Of a stretch of DNA of 64,000 nucleotides, positions 21,381 to 31,591 are shown piece by piece (position 1 is the stretch's first letter; each line of letters opens with the position of its first letter). The DNA is from Liriodendron chinense. Lineage: Eukaryota > Streptophyta > Magnoliopsida > Magnoliales > Magnoliaceae. Made by a program: the position numbers and the translations under genes. The notes beneath the pieces were generated by a model. That model made no database searches and was not told where the DNA came from. It worked only from the letters and a program-made list of their open reading frames with translations. The stretch is from contig ML058370.1 of assembly GCA_003013855.2 (NCBI GenBank), positions 1,240,001 through 1,304,000 on the forward strand, given 5' to 3'.

Positions 21381-24300
21381 ATGTTAGCAAAAAGGGCCAT
21401 CTCTGTGCATGAGAGCATAGGAGAAGGTGAGTTTTTTCATTATAACTTTGTTTTCTTTATAGTGAAACTTTGCATCCGTGGTTTTTTACCTTGTTGGGGT
21501 TTTTTCATGTAAAACTTGTCTTGTGATTTGTTGGTTTACTTGAATTCTGTTTCTACTTGTTATTTATTTCTTTTTATCATTTGTGGGTGATATTAGAGAT
21601 TCGATCTCAGTTTATCAGCGTTGTTGGCTTTCTACGCAATAACTGGTATCAGAGCTATTGGTTTAGTTCAAGTAGGAGCGATGATGGAAAAAGGGAAGAC
21701 ACAGATTGAGAAGTTTGATGGATCAAACTTTGCCTTCTGCAGAGATGCGGATGGAAGACTATTTGTATCAGAAGGACTTCTACATTCCTCTAGAAGGAAA
21801 AGAGAAGAAACCGAAGAAGATGATCCATGATGAATGGTCTTTTATAGATCGGAAGGCATTGAGAACGAGCTGACTCTCTTTATCAAAGAGTGTCGCCTTC
21901 AATATATCCAAGGTGAATACCACAAAAGACTTAATGCATGCACTAGTTACGATGTATGAGAAACCCTCAGAACCCAACAAGGTTCATCTTATGATGCGGC
22001 TATTCAACATGAAGATGTTAGACGGTGGGGGTGTGGCTGAATATCTAAACGAGTTTAATACAGTCACGAGCCAGTTGGAATCCGTTCGTATCGTCTTTAA
22101 TGATGAGGTAAGGGCGTTGCTGATATTGTCTAGTTTGCCAAATAATTGGGATGGTTTGGTGGTTGCCGTGAGCAACTCCACAAGATCGACAAAGTTGAAA
22201 TTTGATGATATGGCAGGTCTAATTTTCAGCGAATAATATAGAAGGAATGTATTAGGAATTTTAGAGGAATTTGGGAATGCTTTAAACGTTGAAAGGCGAG
22301 AAAGATCGTTGAGTAAAAGAAGCAATAAACATAGGACGTTTTAAGTCAAGGAAGAAGTCCAAAGGACTGAAAGATAAGGACGGGTTTTGGCATTACTGGG
22401 AAGAAGTGGCCCATGAAACGTGATTGCAGGATGTTTAAGAAGCAAGAAAAAAGCTCTCAAGGTGGGAAGGATTCGGTGAATCTATCTGAGGAGAGTGATA
22501 CGGAAGCAGTTGATCTTGTCTCTTGATGCGTTGAATGAGTCTTGGGTTATAGACTCGGGTGCTTCATTTTATGCCACTTTGTCGAAAGACTGTTCTTCGT
22601 GGTTATGTGGCAGGTGACTTCGGAAGAGTTTACTTGGGTAATGATGAGTCGTGTAGTATTGTTGGTAAGGGAGATGCTCAAATAAGTCAAAAAGATAGGG
22701 ACAGTCTTGAAATTAAAGGATGTTCGACATGTACCAAGCTTGAGAAGAAACTTGATCTCAGTAGGGCAATTAGCTAATACTTAATATGTGACAACATTCA
22801 CTAGTGATTCCTGTAAGGTCACAAAGGGTGCCTTGGTGATAGCTCGAGGTAAGAAGGAAGGTACTCTATACGTGACTTCCGGATCATATGGTTCACTTGC
22901 AGTCGCATTAACTAGAGTAAATGGGCAGTTATGACATCAAAGGTTGGAACATATGAGTGAGAAATGAATGAAGGTGTTGTTGTCAAAGGGGAAGCTACCA
23001 GGCTTAAAGTTTATCGACTTGGAATTCTGCAAGGACTCCGTGTATGGCACGTAGAAGAAGGTGAACTTCAAGAAAACAGGACGCGCTCCAAAGATGCATC
23101 TATTGGAGCTTGTACACATTAATGTGTGTGGACCGGCACAGGTATCATTTCTTGGTGGATCACGTTATTTTTTTCTTCTATTGATGATGCTAGTAGAAAA
23201 CCGTGGGTTTACTTCTTAAAGCATAAATCTGAGGTATTTGATGCATTTAAGAAGTGAAAGATTTTGGTAGAAAACGAGATATGTAAAACAGGTAAAATGT
23301 CTCAAATTCGATAATGGGGGAGAATACTGTGATAAGAGGTTTGAGGAGTATTGTGCAGCACATGGAATCAAACATCAGAAAATGATTCCAAGAACACTAT
23401 AGTAGAATGGTGTGGCTGAGTGCATTAACAGAACTATCCTTAAGCGTGCCAGGAGCATGAGGTTGCATGTAGGGTTGCCTAAGACGTTTTAGGCAGATGC
23501 TGTGAATACTATCACTATCTCATTAATAAAACTCCCTCAGCACCATTGAATGAAGGTTTATTAGAGGAGATGTGGACTAGGAAAGAAGTGAGCCTTACAC
23601 ATCTCAAGGTGTTCGGCTGTACTTCATATGTTCACATTGATGTGGAGCACATGAACAAGCTGGATGCGAAGTCCAAGAGGTGCACTGTTTATATGTTACA
23701 GACAACATGATTTTGGTTATCAGTTTTGGGATACAGAAAATCGAAAAATCATCAGAAGCAAGGATGTAGTCTTTAATGAGAAAGTGATGCATAAAGACAG
23801 TTTACAGCGAAAAGAGAACAAGGTCGATGAGAAAGAATACGTAGAGTTGGAAGAGTTACCGGACACAGGTGTTGTAGTGTCATAGGATAAGCATGCACAG
23901 GAGCATGATGAGGCAGAGCCGTAAACACCAGTTGTGAGAAGGTCTACTTAGGAGAGAAGACCCAAGGTTCGATACTCACCCTCCTTACATTATCTATTGC
24001 TGAAAGATAATGGTGAACTAGAATGTTTTGAAGAGGCATTACAGTAAGATACCTGGGTTAAGTGGGAGCACGCTATGGATGAGGAGATGGATTCCCTTGA
24101 GTCCAATCATATGTGAAATCTCGTCAGTCTACCTAAGGGGAAGAAAACTCTTCATAACAAGTGAATGTACAGGCTGGAAGAGAAGCATGATGGTTCGAAG
24201 CGGTACAAGACCAGATTGGTACTAAAAGGTTTCCAGCAAAAGGCAGGTATTGATTTCATTAAAATATTTTCACTTGTGGTGAAGATGTTAACGATTCACA

Positions 24301-26067
24301 TGGTCTTGAGTATAGTGGCTACAAAGGACTTACATCTAGAGCAACTAGATGTTAAGACGGTCTTTCTTCATGGGGATCTTGAAAAAGAAATATGTATGCA
24401 TCAGTTGATAGGATACATGACATCGTAAAAGGAAAACAAGGTGTGTAGGCTAAGAAAAAGCCTATATGGTCTGAAGTAGGCCCCGAGGCAGTAGGTATAA
24501 TAAGTTCGATAGTTTCATGTCGGGAAACGAGATCAAGAGATGTCATGCAGACCACTGTTGCTTATTTGAAGAAGTTTAATACGTCATATATCATTTTTCT
24601 TCTGTATGTAGATGATAGGCTTGTAGCCGATTTAAGCATGAAGGACATCTTTGATCTCAAAAGACAGTGTCTAGAAAGTTTGCCATGAAGGATTTAGGAG
24701 TTGCAAAATAAATCTTAGGCATGAGGATAAAGCGTGATAGGAAAAATAAGAAAGTGGTATTGTCACAGGCAGAGTATATAGCCAAAGTACTTGATCGATT
24801 CAATATGGGAGGTGCTATGCCGGTTAGTACTCAATTAGCTAGTTACTTCAAGCTTTCTAAGGAGCAAGGTATGAAGACGCAAGAGGAATGAGACTATATG
24901 ACTAAAGTCTCATATGTGTCGGATATAGGGAGCATCATGTATGCTATGGTGAGTACAAGGCCAGATATTGCTCAAGTAGTGGGAGTTGTTAGCAGGTTCA
25001 TGAACAACCCTGGGAATGAACATTGGTAAGCTGTGAAGTGGATCCTCATATACCTGGAAGGTACTGTGGATGTAGGGCTGTGTTATGAAGGATCAGAAAT
25101 CAAGTTACAGGGTTACGTTATGAAGGATCAGAAATCAAGTTACAGGGCTATGTTGATTCAGATTTAGCAGGAGATATTGACAGCGGAAGGAGCACTACAA
25201 GGTATGTCTTTACTCTGGGTAGTGCTGCAAGTGAGTTGGGTTTCTTAGTTATAGAAGATAGTGTCTATCAGTGTAACGGAAGTAGAGTATGTTGTCGCTA
25301 CAGAAGCGTGCAAGGAGATGTTGTGAATGCGAGGTTTCATGGAATAGTTGAGTAAGAAGCATGCAGATTGTAAGCTATACAGTAACAGTCAGAGTACAAT
25401 ATACTTGGCCAAGAATTCAGTTTTTAATTTAAGGACCAAGCATATTGACATCAGTTATCACTTCATACGTTTGCTATTGGAAGATGGATCGACTACTCTG
25501 GAGAAGATCCATACGAGTGAGAGTCCTGCAGATATGTTAACCAAGGAGGTCACATGGGAGAAGTTGAAGTTCTGCTCAGCTTCGATTGGTCTTCAGACGT
25601 GAAGACGGGAAGGTGATGCACTTCGGATGTAGAAGACGAAAGGATCTTTGGTGGTGTGTCTCTAAGTAGGAGATTGTTGAGGTGTGGAGCCAGCACACCA
25701 TCTATTTTACTAACCTAGGGGTGGTTGGGCGCCCGATCGGTTTGTGATCGGGCGACCGAAATTCACCCAAAGAGACTAAAAGTCGCTGGACTGTTTTTGA
25801 CAAAGTCGGGTGTGATGGTATGTTGATCGGGTGACCGGTGCCCAGGTCGAGCGCCCAACCATGCTTGGTTGGACGCTCGAAATTCGGTAGTTTCTCTCGT
25901 TAACTCGCTGGACAGATTTTGGATCTGTCAGGCACACAACCAAGTTTGAGTGGGTGCCTGACCGTGCGTGAACTGCTTACACGCAGTTTACTATTTTTTT
26001 TTCGATTTTCAGTTTTATGCTATATAAAGGGTTGTAATTCAGGATTAGGGCATGAGATTAGGGTTTC

Positions 26068-26112
<45 letters not shown>

Positions 26113-28509
26113 TAGCAAAAAGGATCATCCCTGTGCATGGGAGCATAGGAGAAGGTGAGTTTTTTCATTGTAACTTCGTTTTCTTCATAATGGAACTTTG
26201 TATCCATGGTTTTTTGCCCTTGTTGGGGTTTTTCCACGTAAAACTTGTCTTGTGTGGTTTGTTGGTTTACTTGAATTCTGTTTCTACTTGTTATTTTTTT
26301 TTTTTCTGTTTATCATTTGTGGGTGATATCGAAGATTCGATCTTGGTTCACCAGCGTTGTTGACTTTATACGCAAACTAGACTTATTAACCATGAGACAT
26401 GATATTTGTTACAATCAAACGTAGACTTAAGAAGTCGGTGATTGGTAGAAGCCTCTTAATCAAGGAAGAAGATCCTTCTCAAATGTCCTTCTTTGACTTT
26501 CAGAGAAAGATCAAGAACAAGCACTAGTATAGTGAATTACATATAGAAACTCAAAAAAGAATCCAAAAGGAATATTCAAACTAATGCCGATAATTAAAGA
26601 AAACCATCTAATCGATGCACATGATCATCGTCACACACCCAAATTCATGAAGAAGAAGAAAGAAGAAAAAAAGAGAATCCATACAACAGAACTAGATTGG
26701 AAAAAAAAAAACCTAACTTTCCATAGTTCAATCGTGAAAATTTTCAAGGAAGATTTGGAACTGAAAAATAGTAGTGAGATAGCTCAATCACGAACATTTT
26801 GATTTAGGAAGCTGATGATAGAGTGTTGGGTTTGTCCCACATCGGCTAGAGGCTGGGAAGATTGCTGGGTTATATATTAGGAAGAGGCCCCTAAAAAATG
26901 ACTAGCCATTTTAAGGTGGAACTGGCCCAACAAGTGGTATTAGAGCTGGCCCGGCCAAGCCAGTATGTGGTGGCACCCATGCCCAAGCCCGTGAGTGAGG
27001 GGGGCAGTGCCCAAGAGCCCAGGGAGGGCAGTGCTTGGGAGTTCCTATCCCCCCACACCCAAAGCCCACGAGCGAGGGGGGCAGTGCCCAAGAGCCCCAG
27101 GAGGGCAGTGCTCGGGAGCTCCTACCTGCTATGGAGGGGGGATTGTTGGGTTTGTCCCACATCGGCTAAAGGCTGGGGAGATTGCCGGGCTATATATATT
27201 GGGAAGAGGCCCCTCTAGCCATTTTGAGGTGGAACCAGCCCAACATAGAGAGCAACCACCTAATCAAGGAAGAATATCATTCTCAAATACCCATCTTCGA
27301 CTATCAGAGAAAGATCAAGAACATGGTTTTAAGATTCAGATGAGTCCCATGCAACTTGTCTGAGTCGACTCAGAATTGGTGGTACCCAATCCGGTTCGAT
27401 ATGAAATCACTTTCTCGAGTGAGAAAGTTCTTTATTCATCTTCTCGCGTGCGAAAGTTTTTCAGTTCAATAGAAAAGAGAGCTAACCTTCCCTTCTTACA
27501 CTCGCCTTAGAGTCCATTTCAACAAGGAGACTTAGGTGAGTAACACCACCCAACCCTTACTGCCATCACTTCACTCGTGCTTCTGAAGGGGGACTTAACT
27601 GAAGAAATTCTAATAAAATCTCGAATCAGATCATTTACTATTCAGCAAAAGGAAGCCTGAATCTCTTCTAGACAACCATTTAGTCTTGGTCTCAATTCAA
27701 TACTAAAATAGTCAGAACTATTGAACCCCCCAACTCAGCTGAGTCAAACCGATTCAGCCCCCGACTTTGGCGAGGCACAACTCAACTCAGCCAAACGAGT
27801 GGGTCCAAGTTTGGGGTCTTAGAAGTTAAAAGCCATGATCATGAACAAGCATTAGTATAAAATTTCGTAGCGACTTACATGTTATATTCAATGAAGAATC
27901 CGAAAAAGAACGTTTAAAACCAACACCAATGATTAAAAGAAAACTGCTTAATCAATGAACGTGATTATCTTCAAATACTCAAATTCATAAAAGGAGGAGA
28001 AGAACTGAGCGATGATTGAAAATACGATCTTTCTATAGCTGGAGTTTCTAAGAACGGAAGAATTTCAAAATTGAAAAATTAGTACCAAGATCAGGTCAAT
28101 CATGAAATCTCATTTAAGAAGCAGATGACAGACAACCACTACCAAATCAATGAAGAAGATCATGCTCAAATACCCATCTTTCAATTACAAACGAAAGATA
28201 CAGAACAAGCATCGGTATAAATTCAACTCAAGAGTCCAAAACAAATGGTTAAAACCAACACCGCTGCTGTTTAATCGATGAACATGATCGACTTCAAACA
28301 CCCAAATTCACACAAACACATTAGATTTAAAAGAAAGAAAGAAAAAAAAAAACGACCTTTTGTCGCTGAGTCATGTTGATCGAATCCATATCTTCAGAAC
28401 TCATCATCTTCAACGTAGGCACGTCATCCCAACCTTCCCCCAACAGCTTCGGAATGAGCTCTTTCAGAACTCCATCCCCGACGAAGTCGTCCATCGAAAA
28501 GGATGCCAT
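18109..28509 (-). CDS. Peroxiredoxin-like 2 (AhpC/TSA-type) protein with N-terminal SAM-like region; 4 clear exons
   Basis: Exons on the minus strand: 28509-28357, 19958-19345, 18825-18717 and 18429-18109. They join in frame with GT-AG borders to give 399 codons. The start at 28509 (MASFSMDDFVGDG) is chosen because the upstream in-frame ATG adds only a Lys-rich tail. Residues about 8-108 look like one or two SAM-like helical modules (GWDDVPTLKMMSSEDMD, then GIRRGHVARFID). A linker follows with GCVQPPPVVDDVAPYSS. From about residue 235 comes the thioredoxin-fold PRXL2 domain: VRRPGCIMCRAEAHQLY with the CxxC pair C257/C260, then DFWPRYWGG, FNPRAIANYKRAKA and KSGIAYQFIERNFGDWAPLAEV. The family is thought to act in thiol redox control; substrate and compartment are not evident. 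After MQ at 18109 there is a good donor (GTATAT) but no certain last exon. Read-through would add 30 residues and stop at 18016. Intron 1 is 8.4 kb. Confidence 0.88.
18507..18691. mobile_element. Short TTTGGATGC-ended inverted-repeat element (MITE-like)
   Basis: It starts CTGTTTGGATGCCC and ends GTGCATCCAAACACG, so the ends are inverted copies of GTTTGGATGC. It lies in the intron between exons 3 and 4 of the peroxiredoxin-like gene. The same ends occur at 20025-20222 and near 38350, so a dispersed family is likely. A target duplication could not be fixed. Confidence 0.5.
20025..20222. mobile_element. Short TTTGGATGCA-ended inverted-repeat element (MITE-like)
   Basis: It starts GCGCATTTGGATGCATAAG and ends TGATGCATCCAAACATACC. 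The inverted ends share TTTGGATGCAT. It sits in intron 1 of the peroxiredoxin-like gene just past exon 2. Confidence 0.5.
20438..20522. mobile_element. 85-bp hairpin MITE-like element
   Basis: The left end TGCGTTTGGTTGCACCAAAT followed by ATCATG is matched in inverse by CATGATATGTGGTGCAACCAAACG at the right end, with very little between. The perfect-looking hairpin arms of about 25 bp suggest a small foldback element in intron 1 of the peroxiredoxin-like gene. Confidence 0.65.
20962..21638 (+). repeat. 5' LTR of the copia element
   Basis: It begins TTGAGGTGTGGAGCCAGCAC and ends TTCTACGCA. It contains a TATA box (CTATATAAAGG at 21283-21293), which would serve as the element's promoter, and a (GA)n run at about 21341-21375. 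The region between them carries several GGGCGCCCGA-like words. The same order is kept in the 3' copy. Confidence 0.9.
21644..21655 (+). other. Primer-binding site (initiator Met-tRNA) of the copia element
   Basis: TGGTATCAGAGC lies six bases after the 5' LTR. It is the sequence complementary to the 3' end of plant initiator methionine tRNA used by most copia elements. Confidence 0.9.
21680..22530 (+). pseudogene. copia gag remnant (UBN2-type) with degraded zinc knuckle
   Basis: An open stretch at 21913-22236 shows gag motifs such as MMRLFNMKMLDGGGVAEYLN and LLILSSLPNNWDGLVVAVS. Before it, QIEKFDGSNFAF (near 21700) is the usual N-terminal gag motif, in a different frame. Near 22390-22430 the knuckle tail MKRDCRMFKKQ survives, but the first two cysteines are lost and the frame is shifted. 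It is not functional. Confidence 0.8.
23000..23880 (+). pseudogene. copia integrase remnant
   Basis: Broken frames carry integrase hallmarks: a GPAQVSFLGGSRYF-like start near 23140, SIDDASRKPWVYFLKHKSE, and YLINKTPSAPLNEGLLEEMW with SLTHLKVFGCTSYVHID near 23520-23640. Stops and shifts occur every few dozen codons. The pre-integrase and protease parts upstream (22530-23000) are even more worn. Confidence 0.8.
24010..24900 (+). pseudogene. copia reverse transcriptase remnant
   Basis: The open stretch 24165-24428 shows RYKTRLVLKGFQQKAGIDF and LEQLDVKTVFLHGDLEKEI, both standard copia reverse transcriptase motifs. The catalytic YVDD box can still be read near 24605-24616. Several stops interrupt the region. 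Confidence 0.85.
24900..25605 (+). pseudogene. copia RNase H remnant
   Basis: The last open stretch (25348-25602) has LYSNSQSTIYLAKNSVF, RTKHIDISYHFIR and ESPADMLTKEV, the typical C-terminal RNase H motifs. Upstream, a duplication of about 45 bp (CGTTATGAAGGATCAGAAAT.. repeated at 25080-25145) disrupts the frame. Confidence 0.85.
25677..26374 (+). repeat. 3' LTR of the copia element
   Basis: This is a direct copy of 20962-21638 with substitutions and small indels. It keeps the TATA box at 26020-26030 and a (GA)n tract at 26071-26110, and ends TTATACGCA before the target duplication AACTA. Confidence 0.9.
26824..27245 (+). mobile_element. Complete TRIM (terminal-repeat retrotransposon in miniature)
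   Basis: LTRs of 109 bp (26824-26932) and 102 bp (27144-27245) both start TGTTGGGTTTGTCCCACATC and end AACTGGCCCAACA or a close variant. A primer-binding site TGGTATTAGAGC follows the left LTR at 26935-26946, and a purine tract ATGGAGGGGGGAT precedes the right LTR. TAGAG at 26819-26823 and 27246-27250 is a perfect 5-bp target duplication. The internal part codes for nothing and has a two-fold repeat of about 70 bp (AGGGGGGCAGTGCCCAAGAG). Such elements rely on other retrotransposons for movement. Confidence 0.93.
27322..27837. mobile_element. Inverted-repeat element, CATGGTTTTAAGA family (copy 1)
   Basis: It starts CATGGTTTTAAGATTCAGAT and ends TTAGAAGTTAAAAGCCATG. A smaller relative with the same ends lies at 36025-36186. 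The element splits a tandem repeat unit at GATCAAGAACA, which recurs as GATCATGAACA on the far side, an 11-bp target duplication with one mismatch. A Mutator-like origin fits that length but is not proven. Confidence 0.65.
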
Positions 28510-29650
28510 TTTTTTTTTCTTCTCGAAACAGAGATGGATCTTCACCTGAGATTAAGATCAAATGAAAAGGTCCAAACAGGTACACAAAAACAACTTGGTT
28601 ATACGCCGGCCATGCTATGATTCCAATATATGGGGTCCCACCAAAAAAAAAAAAAAAAAAACTGAATTATAGATAGCACCTTGGAATACAACCAGAGCCG
28701 TTCTGCTTCGACATTGTCAATGATGTAACAGTTCGTTTACTATATATCTCTTCCAACCCGTCGCTGTTAAATTCAACAAATGAACAAAACAAAAATTACT
28801 ATAGCCATTAAAAGTCCACAAAATTCAAATTCTTTCAAATGCAACAGTCAAATTTGATACAATTTACTTGGGTTTTTTTTTTTTGAATTTTTACAAGCTG
28901 GGCCCCACAGTTGAATTCTCTGAAACCGTTGAGAGGCTCCACCTTGAAATGGATTTGTATTATGGGTCTCCCTGATGAGAAAATCACAACCTTTCAATTG
29001 GTGGCAAGAGCAAAGATGATTGTTTCATGTGGTATCCATGATGGGTGTATCATATCAATGGTTTAAATCACTGAACCATGGGCCCCACTCAAAATGAACT
29101 GTGCCCCATTTCATCGGCCGTCAATCAGACTATTTGAACCATCTGATTAGGGGCCTATAAAATGGACGGTCAAGATTGTTTATGTAGAAATAAGTCCAAT
29201 CAACAATTTTGAGCCATCTATTTACTTGGGTCATCATGGATCTAAGAATCTCTTTTTATTAAGCGATCCTAGCCATCCTCCTTATCTAGCCATCCTCCTT
29301 ATGAATGCTGTCCCAAACCGGTTAAGGGCCATCATTCCTAACAGGTGCGGACACTTTTCAGTGATCCGAGCCGTTCACTAGCACACTCCACTAACTATCT
29401 AACAACCCATTTGTCCGATCATTGCATTTCTTTTCTTAATATCATTTTATTTTAACCGTCCATTAACCGTCCGTTGGTGGAATAATAATCAGATTGGTAG
29501 GATTGTCAAATGGATGCTTCTCTTTGCAGCGTCGCCCATCCATAGTGTGGCTCACAAGTTGAACGGACTAGATGATGGGAAGCTGGGTCCCACCTGGACA
29601 AAACGCTGGCCCGAACTAAAACACCTTTAATAGGGCCAACCATTGTATGA
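28510..29650. other. 5' flank of the peroxiredoxin-like gene
   Basis: The promoter and 5' UTR of the minus-strand gene should lie directly above 28509. A purine/pyrimidine-rich leader and an A-run at 28645-28662 are seen. I could not pick out a TATA box. 28890-29640 carries diverged foldback-type repeat sequence such as GGGCCCCACAG and CTGGGTCCCACCTGG. No gene is seen. Confidence 0.4.
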
Positions 29651-29659
29651 TTCCTTATA

Positions 29660-29669
29660 GGGAATTTTA

Positions 29670-29706
<37 letters not shown>

Positions 29707-30815
29707 AATTAATATAGAATTTACATTTTGTTACCTTTTAAAAAACGTATTGATATAGAATTTCTTAAAATCAAATGGGTTAGAGGCTAGGGTAGGCCCT
29801 ATTGTGATGTTTATATGAAATCCACCCCAAAAATCAACACCATCCGTAATTCATGTCAACCACACGAGAAACAATGTAAAGGGCAAGGCTCACCCTCTAA
29901 ACTATTTCCCTTAGTGTGACCCACATGAATCACTGATGGGCCTACTTTTTTAAGCTCCATCACTAAATTTTGGTGTGGTATATAATAGTTGAAGTGGATT
30001 TGATATAATCATCACAGTGGGCCTTGTAAAAATCAACGGCAAACCTCTCTCCCAACTATTTACTTTGCTAGGGCACACCTGAATCACACATCTGCCTGAT
30101 TTATTTTTTTTGCTTTTTCTTTGTTCTTTTGTTGTTTTTGGGCCTAATGTGGAATTACGTACTTAATTGCCGGAGTGGTTCTAATATACACATCATGGTG
30201 GGTTGGTGAGAAAATCAAGGGTGGAATTCTATTTTTAAATATAAATCTCAATGTTTATAACTATGTGTATGTAAAATTCTGTCCAATCATTAGACGTGTA
30301 ATCCCACTCTAACCATTAGCCCAGGTGTCGGCCACACAAAAGGAAACAGTTTGGAAAGATATCCCACCTTTGATTTTTATAGGGCCCACCATGATGGTCT
30401 GATGAAATCCACTCCATCCACTAGATGTCATACAAAAATTTAGGACTGAGTCTAAAAAATAAGGCCTATTCATGATTCAAGTAGGTCACACCAAGGAAAA
30501 TAATTTGAAGGGTGACTGTTGCTCTCTACACTGTTTCCAATTGTTTTGTCCATTTGAATTATGGATGGGACTGAAATTTTTGGCCTTGGCCTAATCATGG
30601 GTTGAAGCAACTGGTGGACGGAGTGGATTTGGCATAATCATAACAGTGGGGCCTACACAAGCTGCCAACCCATTTGCTCGCACTGCAGGCGGTAAGAAAC
30701 GTAAGAAGGCAGTGGATTGATAATTACGTAGATTGCTTATTTAAAGCCTTTTGTTTTTTTAAATGAATCGGAATGTAAATTTTACATTAGTTAGGTAGTT
30801 TTTTGTAAAATTTCC
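29660..30815. mobile_element. MULE-like non-autonomous DNA transposon with 9-bp target duplication
   Basis: The left end GGGAATTTTACAAAAAA, an A-run, then ACCTAATTAATATAGAATTT matches in inverse the right end: on the opposite strand GGAAATTTTACAAAAAACTA, then CCTAACTAATGTAAAATTTA. That gives terminal inverted repeats of about 45-50 bp. TTCCTTATA at 29651-29659 and TTCTTTATA at 30816-30824 fit a 9-bp target duplication with one change, typical of Mutator-like elements. The inside has no transposase frame and carries GTGGGCC-type repeat sequence. Confidence 0.75.
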
Positions 30816-30817
30816 TT

Positions 30818-30820
<3 letters not shown>

Positions 30821-30872
<52 letters not shown>
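30821..30872. repeat. (TA)n microsatellite
   Basis: About 26 TA dinucleotides directly adjoin the right end of the MULE-like element and overlap its target duplication. Confidence 0.97.
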
Positions 30873-30875
<3 letters not shown>

Positions 30876-31098
30876 CAGATGAGAAGTAGATATCAACAAC
30901 AGCTAAAAACAAGCATTCCTTGAAAAAAATCAACGGTTGAGATTGACCAAAGATAGAAAAGGATTAGATAAAACGGGTTTGGTTTCTCGAAAGCGAAAGG
31001 TCGGATTAAAAATTCAAGTTGATTGATTGTATGAAGAAAAAATCTATATGATACTCTGGCGGAGTTTGATGATGCACATTCATGCACACAGAAATTGT

Positions 31099-31591
31099 AC
31101 ACGTGGCATATATATAGCTGACATTGAGCTGTCCAAATAGTGGGCCCACTATAGATGGGTCAAAACCCAAAAGTCACAATGGAACGTAGATCGTAACTAA
31201 CTGATCGGTGGACATCTAATGAACGGTCAAAACAACATATTCAAATTCAACAAGGTAGATATACATTGATGATTGATCAAAGCTCAGCAACCAGCACTGG
31301 GACCTCAATCGGATGGTGTGGCTAAGTCCCATGTACCGTCAGTATCTCAAATTGAACCGTCCAAATAGTGGGGCCCACTATTGAGGGTTCATCATTTAGC
31401 GTATGATTTTAACGGTCCCGATTGGCGGATATCTGATGGAGAGAAATCGTCAATGGTCCAAAATCAACAAGAAAATGTCCATTGATCAGAGTTCAGAATT
31501 ATCTAATGAATCTAAATTTTGGGTTATGTCCCATCTATAGTGGGTCCCATTATTTGGACGGTTTGGATTCGGTTACATGCAAGCCACGTGT
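31099..31591. mobile_element. Foldback element with ACACGTGGC ends
   Basis: The left arm has ACACGTGGCATATATATAGC, then CTGTCCAAATAGTGGGCCCA and CTATAGATGGGTCAAAACCC. The right arm, read in inverse, has ACACGTGGCTTGCATG, CCGTCCAAATAATGGGACCC and ACTATAGATGGGACATAACC. The arms are about 80 bp each and diverged. A third copy of the middle part lies inside near 31365. Related ends appear at 43150 and 44155, so it is a dispersed family. Confidence 0.65.

Larger units (their letters stand above)
20962..26374 (+). mobile_element. Decayed Ty1/copia retrotransposon, full length, in intron 1 of the peroxiredoxin-like gene
   Basis: A 677-bp 5' LTR (20962-21638) and a 698-bp 3' LTR (25677-26374) flank a gag-pol remnant in the usual copia order: gag, zinc knuckle, integrase, reverse transcriptase, RNase H. 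The direct repeat AACTA at 20957-20961 and 26375-26379 is the 5-bp target duplication. A primer-binding site for initiator methionine tRNA lies at 21644-21655, and a purine-rich stretch AAGTAGGAGATTG ends just before the 3' LTR. Coding sequence has many stops and shifts, and the LTRs differ at many positions, so it is old and inactive. It lies antisense to the host gene. Confidence 0.9.
26430..28325. repeat. Three-copy tandem repeat (about 380 bp unit) in intron 1, interrupted by two insertions
   Basis: Copy 1 (about 26435-26818), copy 2 (27251-27321 plus 27838-28130) and copy 3 (28131-28320) share AATCAAGGAAGAAGATC, CTCAAATRCCCATCTT, GAGAAAGATCAAGAACAAGC, ACCAACACC.ATGATTAAA and CATGATCATCTTCAAA.ACCC. 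A TRIM element separates copies 1 and 2, and a 516-bp inverted-repeat element splits copy 2. So the triplication predates both insertions. Copy 3 is truncated close to exon 1 of the peroxiredoxin-like gene. Confidence 0.75.

Noticed and set aside
26898..27363. Pro/Gly-rich frames around the TRIM
   Set aside because: They come from the GC-rich internal repeats of a non-coding element and appear on both strands.
28510..28545. Upstream in-frame ATG giving a 12-residue extension of the peroxiredoxin-like protein
   Set aside because: The extension is KIHLCFEKKKK-like and derives from an A-run; the family-like N-terminus starts at MASFSMDDF.
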